Of a DNA stretch of 64,000 bases, positions 1 to 10,023 are shown piece after piece; position 1 is the first letter of the stretch; each line of letters opens with the position of its first letter. The notes below the pieces were generated by a model, which made no database searches, had not been told where the DNA came from, and was given only the letters and a program-made list of their open reading frames with translations. A program made the position numbers and the translations under genes. Source of the stretch: Parapedobacter deserti (GTDB taxonomy: Bacteria; Bacteroidota; Bacteroidia; Sphingobacteriales; Sphingobacteriaceae); NCBI RefSeq assembly GCF_042646065.1, contig NZ_JBHRTA010000038.1, forward strand, positions 124,001 to 188,000, written 5' to 3'.

Positions 1-1
1 T

Positions 2-1891
2 GACAAGGTGTGGAGCGTTAGCTTGACGGATTACCGGGTTACGGATACCGGCAAGAAGCCTGAGCCACCGCGGTGGGGCCGTGGGGGTGGCCGTTACTGG
101 GGAGATCCAGACAGTGATGGGGTACGGGAAACCACCTCTCCAGACAGCAATTGGGTGGCCTATATCAAGAACTACAATGTATACGTACGCCCCCGCGACA
201 AACGCGGTGGTGAAATCCAGCTGAGTTATGATGGGGCGTTGGGGCACGCTTACTCACCGAATATTGCCTGGTCGCCGGATTCCAGGAAGCTTGCCGTGAA
301 TAAGGTAAGGCCAAATACCCAGCGGAAGATCTATTTCGTAGAGTCCTCGCCAAGCACCCAACTGCAGCCCATTCTCCAGGAGCGGAATTACCTAAAGCCA
401 GGGGATGCGCTTCCGCAAAATCAACCGGTATTGTTTTTGCTGGATAGCAAGCTGTCTTTTGCGGTCGACCCAGAGCTGATTCCCAACCAATACAGCATAT
501 CGCGCCTCGAATGGCGGAAAGACAGCCGTGGCTTTACCTTCGAATACAATCAACGCGGGCATCAGCGATATGAGGTGTTTTCGGTGAATGCCGCCACGGG
601 GGAGGTCTCCTCGTTGATTACCGAAACCAGCAAGACGTTCGTAGATTATAGTGGCAAGAAGTACCGGAAGGATATCAATGACGGCCAGGAAGTCATTTGG
701 GCTTCGGAGCGCGATGGCTGGAACCACCTATACCTTTACGATGGCAAAACCGGGCGCGTTAAGAATCAGATCACCAAAGGTGAATGGGTGGTGCGGGAGG
801 TAGTGCATGTAGATGAAGATAAGCGGTACCTCATTTTCGCGGGAAGCGGTAAGGAGGCCGGTCAAGATCCCTACTTTATCCAATACTACCGCGTCAGCTT
901 CGATGGTTCAGGCTTGGTTCCGCTGACCTTTGAAAACGGAAACCACCGAGCAGTGTTTTCTCCAGACAATTCTATGTTTATCGATACATACTCCCGAGTC
1001 GATGCGCCACCGGTATCGGTATTGCGCAGCGCAGCGGACGGCACGGTGTTGCTGGAGTTGGAAAAGGCGGATGACAGCGCCTTACTCGCAACCGGATGGA
1101 AATATCCCGAAGTATTCCATGCAAAGGGGCGTGACGGTGTAACGGATATCTGGGGCGTTATCATCCGGCCTTCCAATTTTGATCCCAGCAGGTCGTATCC
1201 TGTTATTGAGAACATCTATGCCGGTCCGCAGGGGTCGTTTGTGCCTAAGACTTTCAGTACACAGCAGGGGATGGCTGCATTGGCAGAGCTGGGCTTTATT
1301 GTTGTGCAGATCGATGGCATGGGCACGTCCAACCGCTCTAAGGCCTTTCATGATGTTTGCTGGAAAAACCTGAAGGACGCCGGCTTCCCCGATCGCATGC
1401 TGTGGATAAAAGCCGCTGCAGCAAAGTACCCGTATATGGATCTGAACCGTGTTGGCATATATGGAACTTCCGCTGGAGGGCAAAACGCAGCCGGCGCTGT
1501 GCTGTTTCACCCGGAGTTTTATAAGGTTGCCGTATCATCGTGCGGCTGCCACGACAACCGGATGGACAAGATGTGGTGGAACGAACAGTGGATGGGCTAT
1601 CCTATCGGCCCGCAATATGCGGAGTGTTCGAATGTGGTCAACGCCCATAAATTGGAAGGCAAGCTGATGCTTATCGTTGGTGAAGTTGACGACAATGTAG
1701 ATCCCGCGTCGACCATGCAGGTGGTAGATGCGCTCATCAAAGCTAATAAAGACCACGAGCTGGTGGTGTTGCCCGGCGCTGGTCATACTTCAGGGGGCGA
1801 ATATGGTGAAAAGAAAAGGCGTGACTTTTTTGTAAAGCACCTGCTGGGAGTAGAGCCCCCGGTATGGGAAGGGCAGAAGGCGGTATTCTAG
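2..1891 (+). CDS. S9 family peptidase (dipeptidyl-peptidase IV-like), 5' end cut by window
   Basis: This is the C-terminal ~630 residues of an S9 serine peptidase. The frame is open to the first base, so the GTG at 8 is not a real start. Family members are usually 700-900 residues, so a signal peptide and part of the propeller are missing. The first ~380 residues form the DPP IV N-terminal beta-propeller (repeated W-SPD motifs); the last ~230 are the alpha/beta hydrolase. The nucleophile is the Ser of G-T-S-A-G-G (codon 1469-1471). The acid Asp lies in V-D-D-N-V-D (about 1685-1702) and the His in G-A-G-H-T (codon 1784-1786). The family is exported and cleaves dipeptides, often after proline, from peptide N-termini. 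The stop lies inside a hairpin shared with the convergent neighbour. The exact substrate cannot be read from the sequence. Confidence 0.9.
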   Translation, partial: DKVWSVSLTDYRVTDTGKKPEPPRWGRGGGRYWGDPDSDGVRETTSPDSNWVAYIKNYNVYVRPRDKRGGEIQLSYDGALGHAYSPNIAWSPDSRKLAVNKVRPNTQRKIYFVESSPSTQLQPILQERNYLKPGDALPQNQPVLFLLDSKLSFAVDPELIPNQYSISRLEWRKDSRGFTFEYNQRGHQRYEVFSVNAATGEVSSLITETSKTFVDYSGKKYRKDINDGQEVIWASERDGWNHLYLYDGKTGRVKNQITKGEWVVREVVHVDEDKRYLIFAGSGKEAGQDPYFIQYYRVSFDGSGLVPLTFENGNHRAVFSPDNSMFIDTYSRVDAPPVSVLRSAADGTVLLELEKADDSALLATGWKYPEVFHAKGRDGVTDIWGVIIRPSNFDPSRSYPVIENIYAGPQGSFVPKTFSTQQGMAALAELGFIVVQIDGMGTSNRSKAFHDVCWKNLKDAGFPDRMLWIKAAAAKYPYMDLNRVGIYGTSAGGQNAAGAVLFHPEFYKVAVSSCGCHDNRMDKMWWNEQWMGYPIGPQYAECSNVVNAHKLEGKLMLIVGEVDDNVDPASTMQVVDALIKANKDHELVVLPGAGHTSGGEYGEKKRRDFFVKHLLGVEPPVWEGQKAVF

Positions 1892-1918
1892 GCGTAAACG
1901 TCAACTAACTAACGCCTA
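1889..1918. terminator. Hairpin between convergent stop codons
   Basis: Perfect 7-bp arms (TAGGCGT at 1889-1895, ACGCCTA at 1912-1918) span the space between the two convergent genes; the peptidase stop codon forms part of the left arm. There is no T-tract on either side, so a bidirectional terminator role is a guess from position. Confidence 0.35.
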
Positions 1919-1919
1919 A

Positions 1920-4610
1920 TCACTTCGGGGTAGCCAGGAATTTATACACCAACCCCAATAGAAAGTATTGTCGTAGGGTCAATTGTTCCTGATAGTAGTT
2001 GGTATTGCCGGAGCTGCCGATCCAGATATTTTGGTTCTGGTTTAGCATGTCAAAAGCTGTAAACTTCAATTCGCCTTTCCGCTGCATAATGGGATAGTAC
2101 AGCGCCGCATTTACGAGGTGGAGGTTAGTGCGGTCATTACCTAAACTTCGGGGTTGATTTCTTACCGTGTAGGATGTTTCGAGACGGAATTTTCGGATAT
2201 CATCCAGCCTCAGCATGGCACCTACACTATGGTTGATGTTGGAGATATCCCGGAAGTTTACCGTTTGTTGCTCGTTCCTAACCTTATTCATGTTAAATCC
2301 ATATGTGGGAATGAGCGTTATCTTGTTTTTGTAGGTTACATTTAGGCTGTTGTCGAGATTGCCATACAGCGTCTGTGCGGCGTTTTCCTCATCATTTACC
2401 GTCGCATATGACTTACTCGTCGAACCATATCCAGAGAGGTTCCAGCTGATATTCCATGTCGCGTTTTGCGCGAAGCGCTTCATTACGTATGCATTCACAT
2501 ATAGCCGATCTGTACCCGGTGCCTGATAATATCTGCGGGTAGTTTCAGAACTGGATACGTCATACGTGGTGCTTGATCCGATAGACCTCTCATAGCTCGT
2601 ATAACCTATCGAAGCATTGAAGTTTATTTTGCTATTGGCGAACCATCTGAAATAGCGAAACCTGATGGTCTCTTCTAGTTGATTGGTAAAATATGGGCTG
2701 GCGATCGTCAACGAAGTTGGGTACAGGTCTGAATTGACCGCGACGATCTGGTAGAATGAAGGCAGCCTCACCTGTTTGCTGTACGATAGCGTGAGACCGT
2801 TAAGCGTGAAGGAAGCGGTAGGTAACCAATAGCGGCTGCGATCATTCAAATCTGCGGACTTCCCGTAATAGTGGTAGTTGCGGCCAAGATTCAGCCATTC
2901 GATACCTACAGAAATCTTTAGTTTTTCCTTGAAAAGGGAGGCGTTGGCCCGAGTGCCGAGAAAGGCAAATCCGAATTGCCCCTGCTTGTTGTTGGCGACA
3001 TCACTCCGGTTTGTGAACTCCTCAGAGTTGATTTTATTATCTATTTCCTCTACGTTCCGGTTCAATTCCCAGTTGTAACGGGCATACGTGTCCCAATTGA
3101 CATGTTTACGGATGGGCACTTGTACGTTTAACATATTTCCAATAGTCAAATTGTTGCCGTTTGTGAGCTGCATTATGCCTTGGTTTACAGTACTGTCGTT
3201 AAATAAGTAGAACCGGTTGAAGGTATTCCGGATACTATTATTTTCCGTTTGCCTGATATAGGCGTTCTGGCTGATTGAAAAAAGTATCTTTGATGTAGCC
3301 AGTTTTTTTTCTGCGTAGAGATTGTGTCTATAACTTCGGTTGTTTGCCGTATTGTTACTGTTGCTTTCGCCTTCCTGAACACTTATTCCTCCATCCTGAA
3401 ATCGGCTCGAATTGCCGTAATGTTCATTTGCACTCCGTTCAAACGCTATGTTGGCATCCAACGAAACGGTCGATGTCGTATCTGGGGCATAACGAGCAAA
3501 TGCCCGGAAGCGGTGAGTGTAGTTCTTATAGGTTGAATTGTCTTGGCTGTTCGCAATTTCAGTTATTGTTTCATAGATATTTGAGTTGGTGCCTTTATTA
3601 TCCACGTAGTCATTCTGTTGTTCAAATGTATACATTAAATTGGTTTTCAGTTTTTTGTCAATGTCGTAGTTTGCATTGATGCCAAGGGAAACCTTATTTT
3701 GTAATCCGCCATAGCTCATATAACTATACGAATTGTTTTCTGCACGGTTCATTCCGCCATACTGCCCCAACTCACTATAATCAAAGCCCTGTCGGCTGAT
3801 GTTGTTCCCATAGCCGATGAAACTGATCTGCAAGGTGTCCCGAAACGTGTTGACCAATGCTCCCGTTTCATAGCGGTCGTGTGTGCCGCCACTGCCGTAA
3901 AACTTGCCGAAATCCGCTTTAACAAAATCTTTTTTTGTCTTCAGGTTAATTACGATAGGTAGCTCAGAATCATCCAGTATCTCCCGTTTTGACTCACCCT
4001 TGTCTTTGATCACCTGTACAGCGTCAATCAATGAAGCGTCAAGATTGCGGGTTGCCATCGTGAGGTCTTGCGCAAAAAAATCTTTATTGTTGACCCGTAT
4101 ACCCGAAACTTGCCTGCCTTGATAGTAAATCGTGCCGTCTACATTGACTTGGAGACCGGGTAACAATTGCAGCAACTCTTCCACGTTAGCGTTGGGGCGT
4201 GTCTTGAAGTAGTCGGCTCGATATTCCAGCGTATCGCCATTTAATCGGATGGGCGCTATGTGCGTTACGATCACCTCATCAAGACTGACTTCTCCCATCA
4301 TAACCGTATCGAGAGACAAAATTTCCTTGGGATTTAGGGTAAATTCATGGCTATAAGGTGAACTGCTGACGTGTGTGATGTGTACGATTAACTGTCGCAA
4401 CGTTAGAATTTTTATCAGCTTGAACCGACCGTCGCTGTCCGATAAGGAATAAGTAACCACCGAAGAGTCCTTGACTTCAACAACCGCTATTGTTGCCTTT
4501 TCCAACGGTTGCCGGTTTACATCCACGACAACGCCTTTGATTTCGCCGTTGTTCTGTGCGGCTAACAAATGGGACAACAACAAGCAGAGGCCCAATAAGA
4601 GGAATCGCAT
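1920..4610 (-). CDS. Outer-membrane beta-barrel protein with carboxypeptidase-regulatory-like domain
   Basis: This 896-residue protein has a clear signal peptide (residues 1-18, ending LLAAQ). A carboxypeptidase-regulatory-like beta domain follows (about 22-105), then a plug-like region with the ELLQLLPGLQV and GIRVNNKDF motifs, and a long Asn/Tyr/Ser-rich barrel ending in Y-K-F-L-A-T-P-K. The layout matches the large Bacteroidota 'outer membrane beta-barrel' family (OMP_b-brl_3), which is related to TonB-dependent receptors. It is not SusC: the SusC signature around A-A-I-Y-G-S-R is absent and no SusD is adjacent. It is monocistronic, has its own good promoter at 4653-4683, and converges on the S9 peptidase. 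Transport of a peptide or siderophore is possible but unsupported. Confidence 0.85.
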   Translation of the reverse strand: MRFLLLGLCLLLSHLLAAQNNGEIKGVVVDVNRQPLEKATIAVVEVKDSSVVTYSLSDSDGRFKLIKILTLRQLIVHITHVSSSPYSHEFTLNPKEILSLDTVMMGEVSLDEVIVTHIAPIRLNGDTLEYRADYFKTRPNANVEELLQLLPGLQVNVDGTIYYQGRQVSGIRVNNKDFFAQDLTMATRNLDASLIDAVQVIKDKGESKREILDDSELPIVINLKTKKDFVKADFGKFYGSGGTHDRYETGALVNTFRDTLQISFIGYGNNISRQGFDYSELGQYGGMNRAENNSYSYMSYGGLQNKVSLGINANYDIDKKLKTNLMYTFEQQNDYVDNKGTNSNIYETITEIANSQDNSTYKNYTHRFRAFARYAPDTTSTVSLDANIAFERSANEHYGNSSRFQDGGISVQEGESNSNNTANNRSYRHNLYAEKKLATSKILFSISQNAYIRQTENNSIRNTFNRFYLFNDSTVNQGIMQLTNGNNLTIGNMLNVQVPIRKHVNWDTYARYNWELNRNVEEIDNKINSEEFTNRSDVANNKQGQFGFAFLGTRANASLFKEKLKISVGIEWLNLGRNYHYYGKSADLNDRSRYWLPTASFTLNGLTLSYSKQVRLPSFYQIVAVNSDLYPTSLTIASPYFTNQLEETIRFRYFRWFANSKINFNASIGYTSYERSIGSSTTYDVSSSETTRRYYQAPGTDRLYVNAYVMKRFAQNATWNISWNLSGYGSTSKSYATVNDEENAAQTLYGNLDNSLNVTYKNKITLIPTYGFNMNKVRNEQQTVNFRDISNINHSVGAMLRLDDIRKFRLETSYTVRNQPRSLGNDRTNLHLVNAALYYPIMQRKGELKFTAFDMLNQNQNIWIGSSGNTNYYQEQLTLRQYFLLGLVYKFLATPK

Positions 4611-4652
4611 ATGACGAGTTTAAGAATTGGTTGGTTTCGGTTTACCATGGTA

Positions 4653-4683
4653 CTAATATATGAAATCATCGTGATTTTACAAA
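4653..4683 (-). promoter_or_regulatory. Bacteroidota-type promoter of the outer-membrane protein gene
   Basis: On the minus strand TTTG (4680-4683) is followed by exactly 19 nt and then TATATTAG (4653-4660). This is a perfect -33 element and a 7/8 match to the TAnnTTTG -7 element known for Bacteroidota housekeeping sigma. Transcription would start about 36 nt before the ATG at 4610. Confidence 0.65.
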
Positions 4684-4946
4684 GACTTACGGTGGAAGGG
4701 CTAAAATTGCAAAAGCTTCGTTACCATCTGATTACATGTTAATGTCTATCGGTTGAAATATAAGTTAGTGCTTATATAAGCTATGCCCTTACCATCTTTT
4801 TTCCAATGCATCGGAATACCAAGCCATCATTCTGAAAAAGAAAGATATAAATTGAAAAGCGATCAATTTTAATTCACTTTTTCGTTACCGCTGGGCAGTA
4901 TATTTATATATAGGGTAAATAATTGCTCTTATCGGTGAAGATCGGA
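4684..4946. other. AT-rich intergenic stretch, nothing recognised
   Basis: This is the divergent spacer between the outer-membrane protein promoter and the SusC1 promoter. I found no ORF with coding character, no strong hairpin and no RNA gene in it. Confidence 0.5.
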
Positions 4947-4978
4947 TTAGTTTAAGCAGGGCCGTGCATTTACCTTTG
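4947..4978 (+). promoter_or_regulatory. Predicted promoter of the first SusC/SusD operon
   Basis: TTAG (4947-4950), a 20-nt spacer and a perfect -7 box TACCTTTG (4971-4978). The same TTAG-N20-TAnCTTTG arrangement precedes SusC2 (13767-13798), and both are preceded by a similar ATC-GG/CGG sequence. It predicts a leader of about 215 nt before the SusC start. Confidence 0.5.
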
Positions 4979-5104
4979 TTATATCTTGATGATAAGATAG
5001 CTAACCATTCAACCATATATATTTTTCTGAGATAGGGACGAAAATAATCATGTGCGTAGCACTTGTACTTGTAGTTTTATTGTTAACTAAACAAACTGAA
5101 CAAC

Positions 5105-5140
5105 ATGAACAACGAAGCAATACCGTTTTTGGATCCGTAA
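5105..5140 (+). other. Possible 11-codon leader ORF upstream of SusC1
   Basis: ATG at 5105 opens a short frame MNNEAIPFLDP and stops at TAA 5138-5140, inside the predicted leader and 63 nt before the SusC start. There is no codon-bias or conservation evidence, so this could be chance. It is recorded because it is a complete ORF in a long leader. Confidence 0.2.
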
Positions 5141-5203
5141 GCCTGTATCCTAGTTATCTGGTCTTTTTTTGATGTGTAATTAATTAGCAAGTATGAAACT
5201 AAT

Positions 5204-8200
5204 ATGAGACAAACACTACTACTATTGTTGTATAGCCTGTTTTCACTTCCTATATTAGCCCAGACCGTAACAGGAACGGTGAAGGATGTGGACGGGCAAC
5301 CATTGGCCTCAGCGACGGTTGCAGTTCGAGGCACGAATATCGCCGTGCAAACGAACGATCAGGGGCAGTTTTCTATTCAAGCAGATCGTGGAACTACGCT
5401 CGAGACAACGCTCGTTGGTTTCGAAAAACAGGTGGTGGTTGTTCAAGGACAATCCGCTATTGAAATTGTGTTGACCGAGACGCTGAGTTCATTAGACGAA
5501 GTGGTTATCATCGGTTATCAATCAGTCAGCAAGAAAAAGAATACTGCTGCGATTTCGAGTATTTCGGGAAAGGAACTCGCTAATATCCCTGCGGCAAGTT
5601 TCGATATGTTATTACAAGGCCGTCTTGCGGGGGTGAATGTCCAGAATTTTACGGGTATGCCTGGCGGAGCACCTACCGTGAATGTACGGGGAACCACCGG
5701 AGTAAGTTCAAATTACGAGCCAGGTACCATCTTGAATAATCCGTTATACGTCGTTGACGGGGTGCCTCAACCAGCGGAGCAATACAATAGTGTCAATACC
5801 GGTACTGGCACAAACTACCTGGCTGGATTGAATCCAAATGATATCGAGTCAGTGGACGTGTTGCGCGATGCTTCAGCGGCCGCTATTTATGGCTCCCGTG
5901 CAGCTAACGGCGTCATTATGATTACAACTAAGAAAGGGCGTAGTACGGAACCTACTGTAATGGTCAATGGCTATACCGGTATAGTGATGCGGCCCGAACT
6001 TAGGGACGTCACACTGGGTGCTGCCGAACGCAGGCAAAAAATGGAGATTATTGAAAGGCAAGTTGCCTATAACAACCGCGCTAACCTTCCTTTTTTGCTA
6101 ACAGATAGTTTGAATCCGGCCTTCAATGGCAACACGAATTGGCAGGATTTATTTTATCAACTTGGTAAAATAAATAATGGGGACCTGAGTTTAAGTGGCG
6201 GTGGTTCAGGTGGTATGTCTTACCGTTTCAGTGCAGGTTACTACGATGAAGAAGGTATTATTAAAGCGACAGGCTTCAAACGCTTCAGTAGCCGATTGAA
6301 TTTGGTCAGCAGGGCGGCAAAAGAAAAGCTCATGATTAACCCAATTATTGCTTTCACGCGCACAGACCGGGCGCGAGGGAACGGAGAAGGGCTGAGTCCG
6401 CTGGAACGAAACTTAGGTTTGGGTATAAGTCCCTTAAATGTGGGAGCAGGCAACATGCCCTCATCACTAATTAACCTATCGGACAGTAAGAGAGAGTTGA
6501 TATTGGGGGTATACGATGAAAATTTAGATAAAAACATCAATAATCAACTGGCATTAACCCTCAATTTGGATTACGCGTTTTCGCCGCATCTCAGGTTCAC
6601 TTCACAAACATCCTATACCAATAACGGTGCACGGCGCGATTACAACCGCCCGAGTGCGTTAAATGGTAATGTAGGTAACCTTGCGTTTACTTTCTCATCC
6701 GCTCAGGAAAATTGGTTGTCATCAAATTATCTTACCTATAATAATATGATTGGCAAACATTCGCTGAGCGCGTTGCTAGGCCAGGACATTCAAACTGATC
6801 GCTATCAGACCACTCAAGCGTGGGGAAATCTGGGGTCATCAGACCAAATTAAGGTCGTGCAAGGCTTTTTGCAGAACAATATCGGTGCGGGGTCAGATTA
6901 TCAAGCCTGGGGTCTGCTTTCCTACTATGCAAGATTTAGTTACGATTTCGACAGCCGCTATTTGTTTTCTGGAAGTTTACGTTCGGACGGTTCCTCTCGC
7001 TTTGGCGAAGACAGCAAGTGGGGGTGGTTCCCTGCATTTTCGGTAGGGTGGCTGTTGTCTGAAGAGGATTTCTTAAAAGACAGTGAGGGAATATCCATGT
7101 TGAAAATTCGCGGAAGTTACGGCACATCGGGTAGTTTACCACGTGAGAATTATCTACAGTATAACCTTTATAATGTCAACGCCGGATCATATAGCGGCAG
7201 TGGCGCAACATCTTATAACGGCGTTGTATCCACCCTGCCAAACTTTCATAACGGGGTGGCCCAACGCGGGCTAACCTGGGAAAAAAGTAGAAGCTGGAAC
7301 ATTGGTGCAGATATAGACCTCTTTCAGGGTAAATACAGTTTTTCAGCGGATATCTACAATCGGGAAACCACAGCTCAGCTCTTTTCTGTAGAATTACCCG
7401 TCACGACCGGCTACGATCTAGCATTAACCAATTCTATCGGTATCCGTAACGCAGGCTTTGAGGTGATCATTAATGCTAATCCCTTAAACAGAACCAGCCC
7501 GGTGAGGTGGATGACAAACTTCAACCTTTCTTATAATCGAAACGCCATCATGAATCTGCCTAATGGTGGAAGAGATCTGGTGTTGAGCGGCGACCGTTTT
7601 GATAAATCACATATTCTTTCGGTAGGCAGCCCAATCAATACATTCTACTTGCTTCAAACACTTGGGGTATACGGGTCACGAGCGGACGTACCGATCAATC
7701 CTTATACAGGAGAACGGTTTCGGAATAACAACGGGTTGTATGATGCGGGGGATTTTTATTTTGCCGATCTGGACGGGGACTATTTCATTGATGTCTTCAA
7801 CAGCGGCATCAACCCAGACAAGTTGCCCATCGGCGACCCTAATCCGAAGTGGACGGGCGGATGGACGAATACGTTTTCTTATAGAAACTTTTCGCTTACT
7901 GTATTTTTAAATTATACCCTGGATCGGGATGTGCTGAACCTGTTTGAGTCGGACGCCTTTTCGAATTCGACCGCTGGCAGTGCAATGAGCAACTTCGCCT
8001 ATTTTTCCATACCGGACCTGAGCAAGTATAACATTTGGCGCGCAGATGGGGATGAGGCCACATATGCTAAAATGGATTTGGGCAGTTATCGGTATTACTA
8101 CACATCAGCGCAAACCTTCTTCTTGGAAAGCGGCAGTTACGTCCGGCTGAAGAATATCATCGGGTCATACGAAGTAAACCAGGCTTTTTTGTCGCGCATG

Positions 8201-8365
8201 GGGCTGGGGCGGTTGAGGATTTACGGAATTGTGGACAACGCTTATATGTGGCAAAAGTCCAGGAAGCTGCCGGATGCGGAAGCGGTCAATCAGTACGGGG
8301 AATACAATGGCGGTGGGTACCCCATCCCGAGGAAGTATACATTGGGCTTAGAGTTGACATTTTAA
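5204..8365 (+). CDS. SusC/RagA family TonB-linked outer-membrane receptor (SusC1)
   Basis: This 1053-residue receptor has a signal peptide (1-19, ending PILAQ), a carboxypeptidase-regulatory-like domain (about 22-107), a TonB-box-like L-D-E-V-V-I-I-G-Y stretch, a plug domain, and the diagnostic SusC signature around V-L-R-D-A-S-A-A-A-I-Y-G-S-R (about 220-240). A 22-strand barrel follows, ending in L-E-L-T-F. It lacks the N-terminal STN signalling domain, so no dedicated sigma/anti-sigma pair is expected. With SusD1, 10 nt downstream, it would form the energised importer for a glycan, peptide or other large nutrient. The accessory fasciclin and DUF5007-like lipoproteins in the operon do not reveal the substrate. 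Confidence 0.95.
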   Translation: MRQTLLLLLYSLFSLPILAQTVTGTVKDVDGQPLASATVAVRGTNIAVQTNDQGQFSIQADRGTTLETTLVGFEKQVVVVQGQSAIEIVLTETLSSLDEVVIIGYQSVSKKKNTAAISSISGKELANIPAASFDMLLQGRLAGVNVQNFTGMPGGAPTVNVRGTTGVSSNYEPGTILNNPLYVVDGVPQPAEQYNSVNTGTGTNYLAGLNPNDIESVDVLRDASAAAIYGSRAANGVIMITTKKGRSTEPTVMVNGYTGIVMRPELRDVTLGAAERRQKMEIIERQVAYNNRANLPFLLTDSLNPAFNGNTNWQDLFYQLGKINNGDLSLSGGGSGGMSYRFSAGYYDEEGIIKATGFKRFSSRLNLVSRAAKEKLMINPIIAFTRTDRARGNGEGLSPLERNLGLGISPLNVGAGNMPSSLINLSDSKRELILGVYDENLDKNINNQLALTLNLDYAFSPHLRFTSQTSYTNNGARRDYNRPSALNGNVGNLAFTFSSAQENWLSSNYLTYNNMIGKHSLSALLGQDIQTDRYQTTQAWGNLGSSDQIKVVQGFLQNNIGAGSDYQAWGLLSYYARFSYDFDSRYLFSGSLRSDGSSRFGEDSKWGWFPAFSVGWLLSEEDFLKDSEGISMLKIRGSYGTSGSLPRENYLQYNLYNVNAGSYSGSGATSYNGVVSTLPNFHNGVAQRGLTWEKSRSWNIGADIDLFQGKYSFSADIYNRETTAQLFSVELPVTTGYDLALTNSIGIRNAGFEVIINANPLNRTSPVRWMTNFNLSYNRNAIMNLPNGGRDLVLSGDRFDKSHILSVGSPINTFYLLQTLGVYGSRADVPINPYTGERFRNNNGLYDAGDFYFADLDGDYFIDVFNSGINPDKLPIGDPNPKWTGGWTNTFSYRNFSLTVFLNYTLDRDVLNLFESDAFSNSTAGSAMSNFAYFSIPDLSKYNIWRADGDEATYAKMDLGSYRYYYTSAQTFFLESGSYVRLKNIIGSYEVNQAFLSRMGLGRLRIYGIVDNAYMWQKSRKLPDAEAVNQYGEYNGGGYPIPRKYTLGLELTF

Positions 8366-8375
8366 CCAAGAAATT

Positions 8376-9980
8376 ATGAAATCGAAATATTCTCTTTTGG
8401 GTGTTTATGCGATCATTGCCTTACTTGCAAGCTCGTGCGAAAAAATTTTGGTAGAAGAACCCCGCAACTCGACTTATCTGGACGCGTTTTGGCAATCCTC
8501 CCGCGACGTGCGAAGTGGCTTGGCAGGAAACTACGCGTTGTTGAGAAACGCTGTCACAAGTGGTAATTTCAATGGGGCTGGCCGGCATTATATGTATGGC
8601 GATGCCGTAGCCAGGAATTATTTTACTATCGATTATTCGGGAGATGGGTTGGAGGGCATACAAGGGGGTGACTTCACTTTTCAATACAACATCGAATCGT
8701 ATGGAGATTGGACCTCGTTTTATAAAGCCATTGCCATGAGCAACATCATATTGAAGCAAGTTCCTGAGATTGACGATGCGTTGCTTGCGGACGAGGAGAA
8801 CACGGTCAGGTTTAAAAACGAGGTAATCGGGCAGGCATTATTTATCCGGGCACTGAGCTATTTCTTAATGGTCCGCGTTTGGGGAGACGTGCCGTTGGTA
8901 ACCGAGGCGTATGATGATCCGATATCCGCACCGCAGCTTCCAAGAACTGCTAAGGAGGAGGTAATGGCTCAGATCGAAAACGATTGCCATGAAGCGGCGA
9001 GATTGCTGTCTTGGGGATATAGGAACATTGCAGAGGCCAAAGTGATGGCTAATCGAGGTTCTGTATACGCATTATTGGCTCACTTATATTTGTGGCGAGC
9101 GACCACATCGGATTTAGGTTCGGACCAGCCTAACATGAACGATGTATATAGCGCTGATACCACAATTCAAGCCCTCAAGGATTTCGGAGGATACCGGCAA
9201 ACGGATACAAGTAATTATTACAGCACGTTTATCGGCCGTTCGCCCGACGGCATATTTGAGCTTGCAGCCAGCGAGGACAACAGGGAGGGCTCTAATCGGC
9301 ACATCGCGTCGTTCTTTCTTCGTAAACAATACATAGACTACAACAGTCCAACATATTCGCGGTTTCACGTCAACCCCGCTTACTTAGCCAACCATTTTTA
9401 CAAATTAGCAAAAGAATGGGGCTGGGTTTGGAGCGGTACCGAATGGGAGTGGCTTGAATATGATACCAAAGTTATTGACACAGCCGATATCCGCTTCCGG
9501 AGAAATTTTACCGATATCAATACGAACCAGCCTACGTGTATCAAATATAGCAACGTAGTTTATCGTAATCCAGGGCAGCTGCAAGACGCGTATCTGAGTA
9601 ATAATATCATCGTGTTTAGGTATAGTGATATGCTGCTTTTGGAGGCGGAGATAGCGTTGTATCGGGATGAAGTGGATAAAGCTCGAACGATCATCAACAC
9701 ATTCCGAACTCGGAACGGCGCCTCTCCATCGGGGTTGGTCAAAGCCGGACTGACAAAGAACGAAGTTATGTACGAATATATGCTGGAAAGAGGAAAGGAG
9801 CTCTACTTGGAGGGGCACTTGTTTTTTGATTTGATCCGGACCCGGCAATACCCGCAGTTCGTTGACTGGCTGTCTACGGATCGTTTCCGTCAGGGTGGGT
9901 TTTACTGGCCGGCAGCGCCCCAGTTGTTCCGGAATAACTTGCAGCTCACCCAAACCCCATATTGGCGTGGTAAGGTTTAG
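8376..9980 (+). CDS. SusD/RagB family nutrient-binding outer-membrane lipoprotein (SusD1)
   Basis: A 534-residue SusD homologue that caps SusC1 and binds substrate at the cell surface. The lipobox L-A-S-S-C puts the lipidated Cys at residue 21. The N-terminal TPR-like helices include the typical A-L-F-I-R-A-L-S-Y-F motif (about 155-165), and the C-terminus has the family E-R-G-K-E-L-Y-L-E-G-H motif followed by F-D-L-I-R-T-R. It ends P-Y-W-R-G-K-V rather than with the commoner QNPGY. It starts 10 nt after SusC1 and is surely co-transcribed. Confidence 0.93.
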   Translation: MKSKYSLLGVYAIIALLASSCEKILVEEPRNSTYLDAFWQSSRDVRSGLAGNYALLRNAVTSGNFNGAGRHYMYGDAVARNYFTIDYSGDGLEGIQGGDFTFQYNIESYGDWTSFYKAIAMSNIILKQVPEIDDALLADEENTVRFKNEVIGQALFIRALSYFLMVRVWGDVPLVTEAYDDPISAPQLPRTAKEEVMAQIENDCHEAARLLSWGYRNIAEAKVMANRGSVYALLAHLYLWRATTSDLGSDQPNMNDVYSADTTIQALKDFGGYRQTDTSNYYSTFIGRSPDGIFELAASEDNREGSNRHIASFFLRKQYIDYNSPTYSRFHVNPAYLANHFYKLAKEWGWVWSGTEWEWLEYDTKVIDTADIRFRRNFTDINTNQPTCIKYSNVVYRNPGQLQDAYLSNNIIVFRYSDMLLLEAEIALYRDEVDKARTIINTFRTRNGASPSGLVKAGLTKNEVMYEYMLERGKELYLEGHLFFDLIRTRQYPQFVDWLSTDRFRQGGFYWPAAPQLFRNNLQLTQTPYWRGKV

Positions 9981-10023
9981 AAGTATAGGCTGCATGATTT
10001 TACTTTAATATAAACTAGGAAAG

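Noticed and set aside
8..10. GTG at base 8 as the start of the S9 peptidase
   Set aside because: The frame continues to the window edge and the propeller is incomplete, so the true start lies outside.
9405..9995. A 196-codon minus-strand ORF antisense to SusD1
   Set aside because: It is a shadow of the SusD1 C-terminus with no family motifs.
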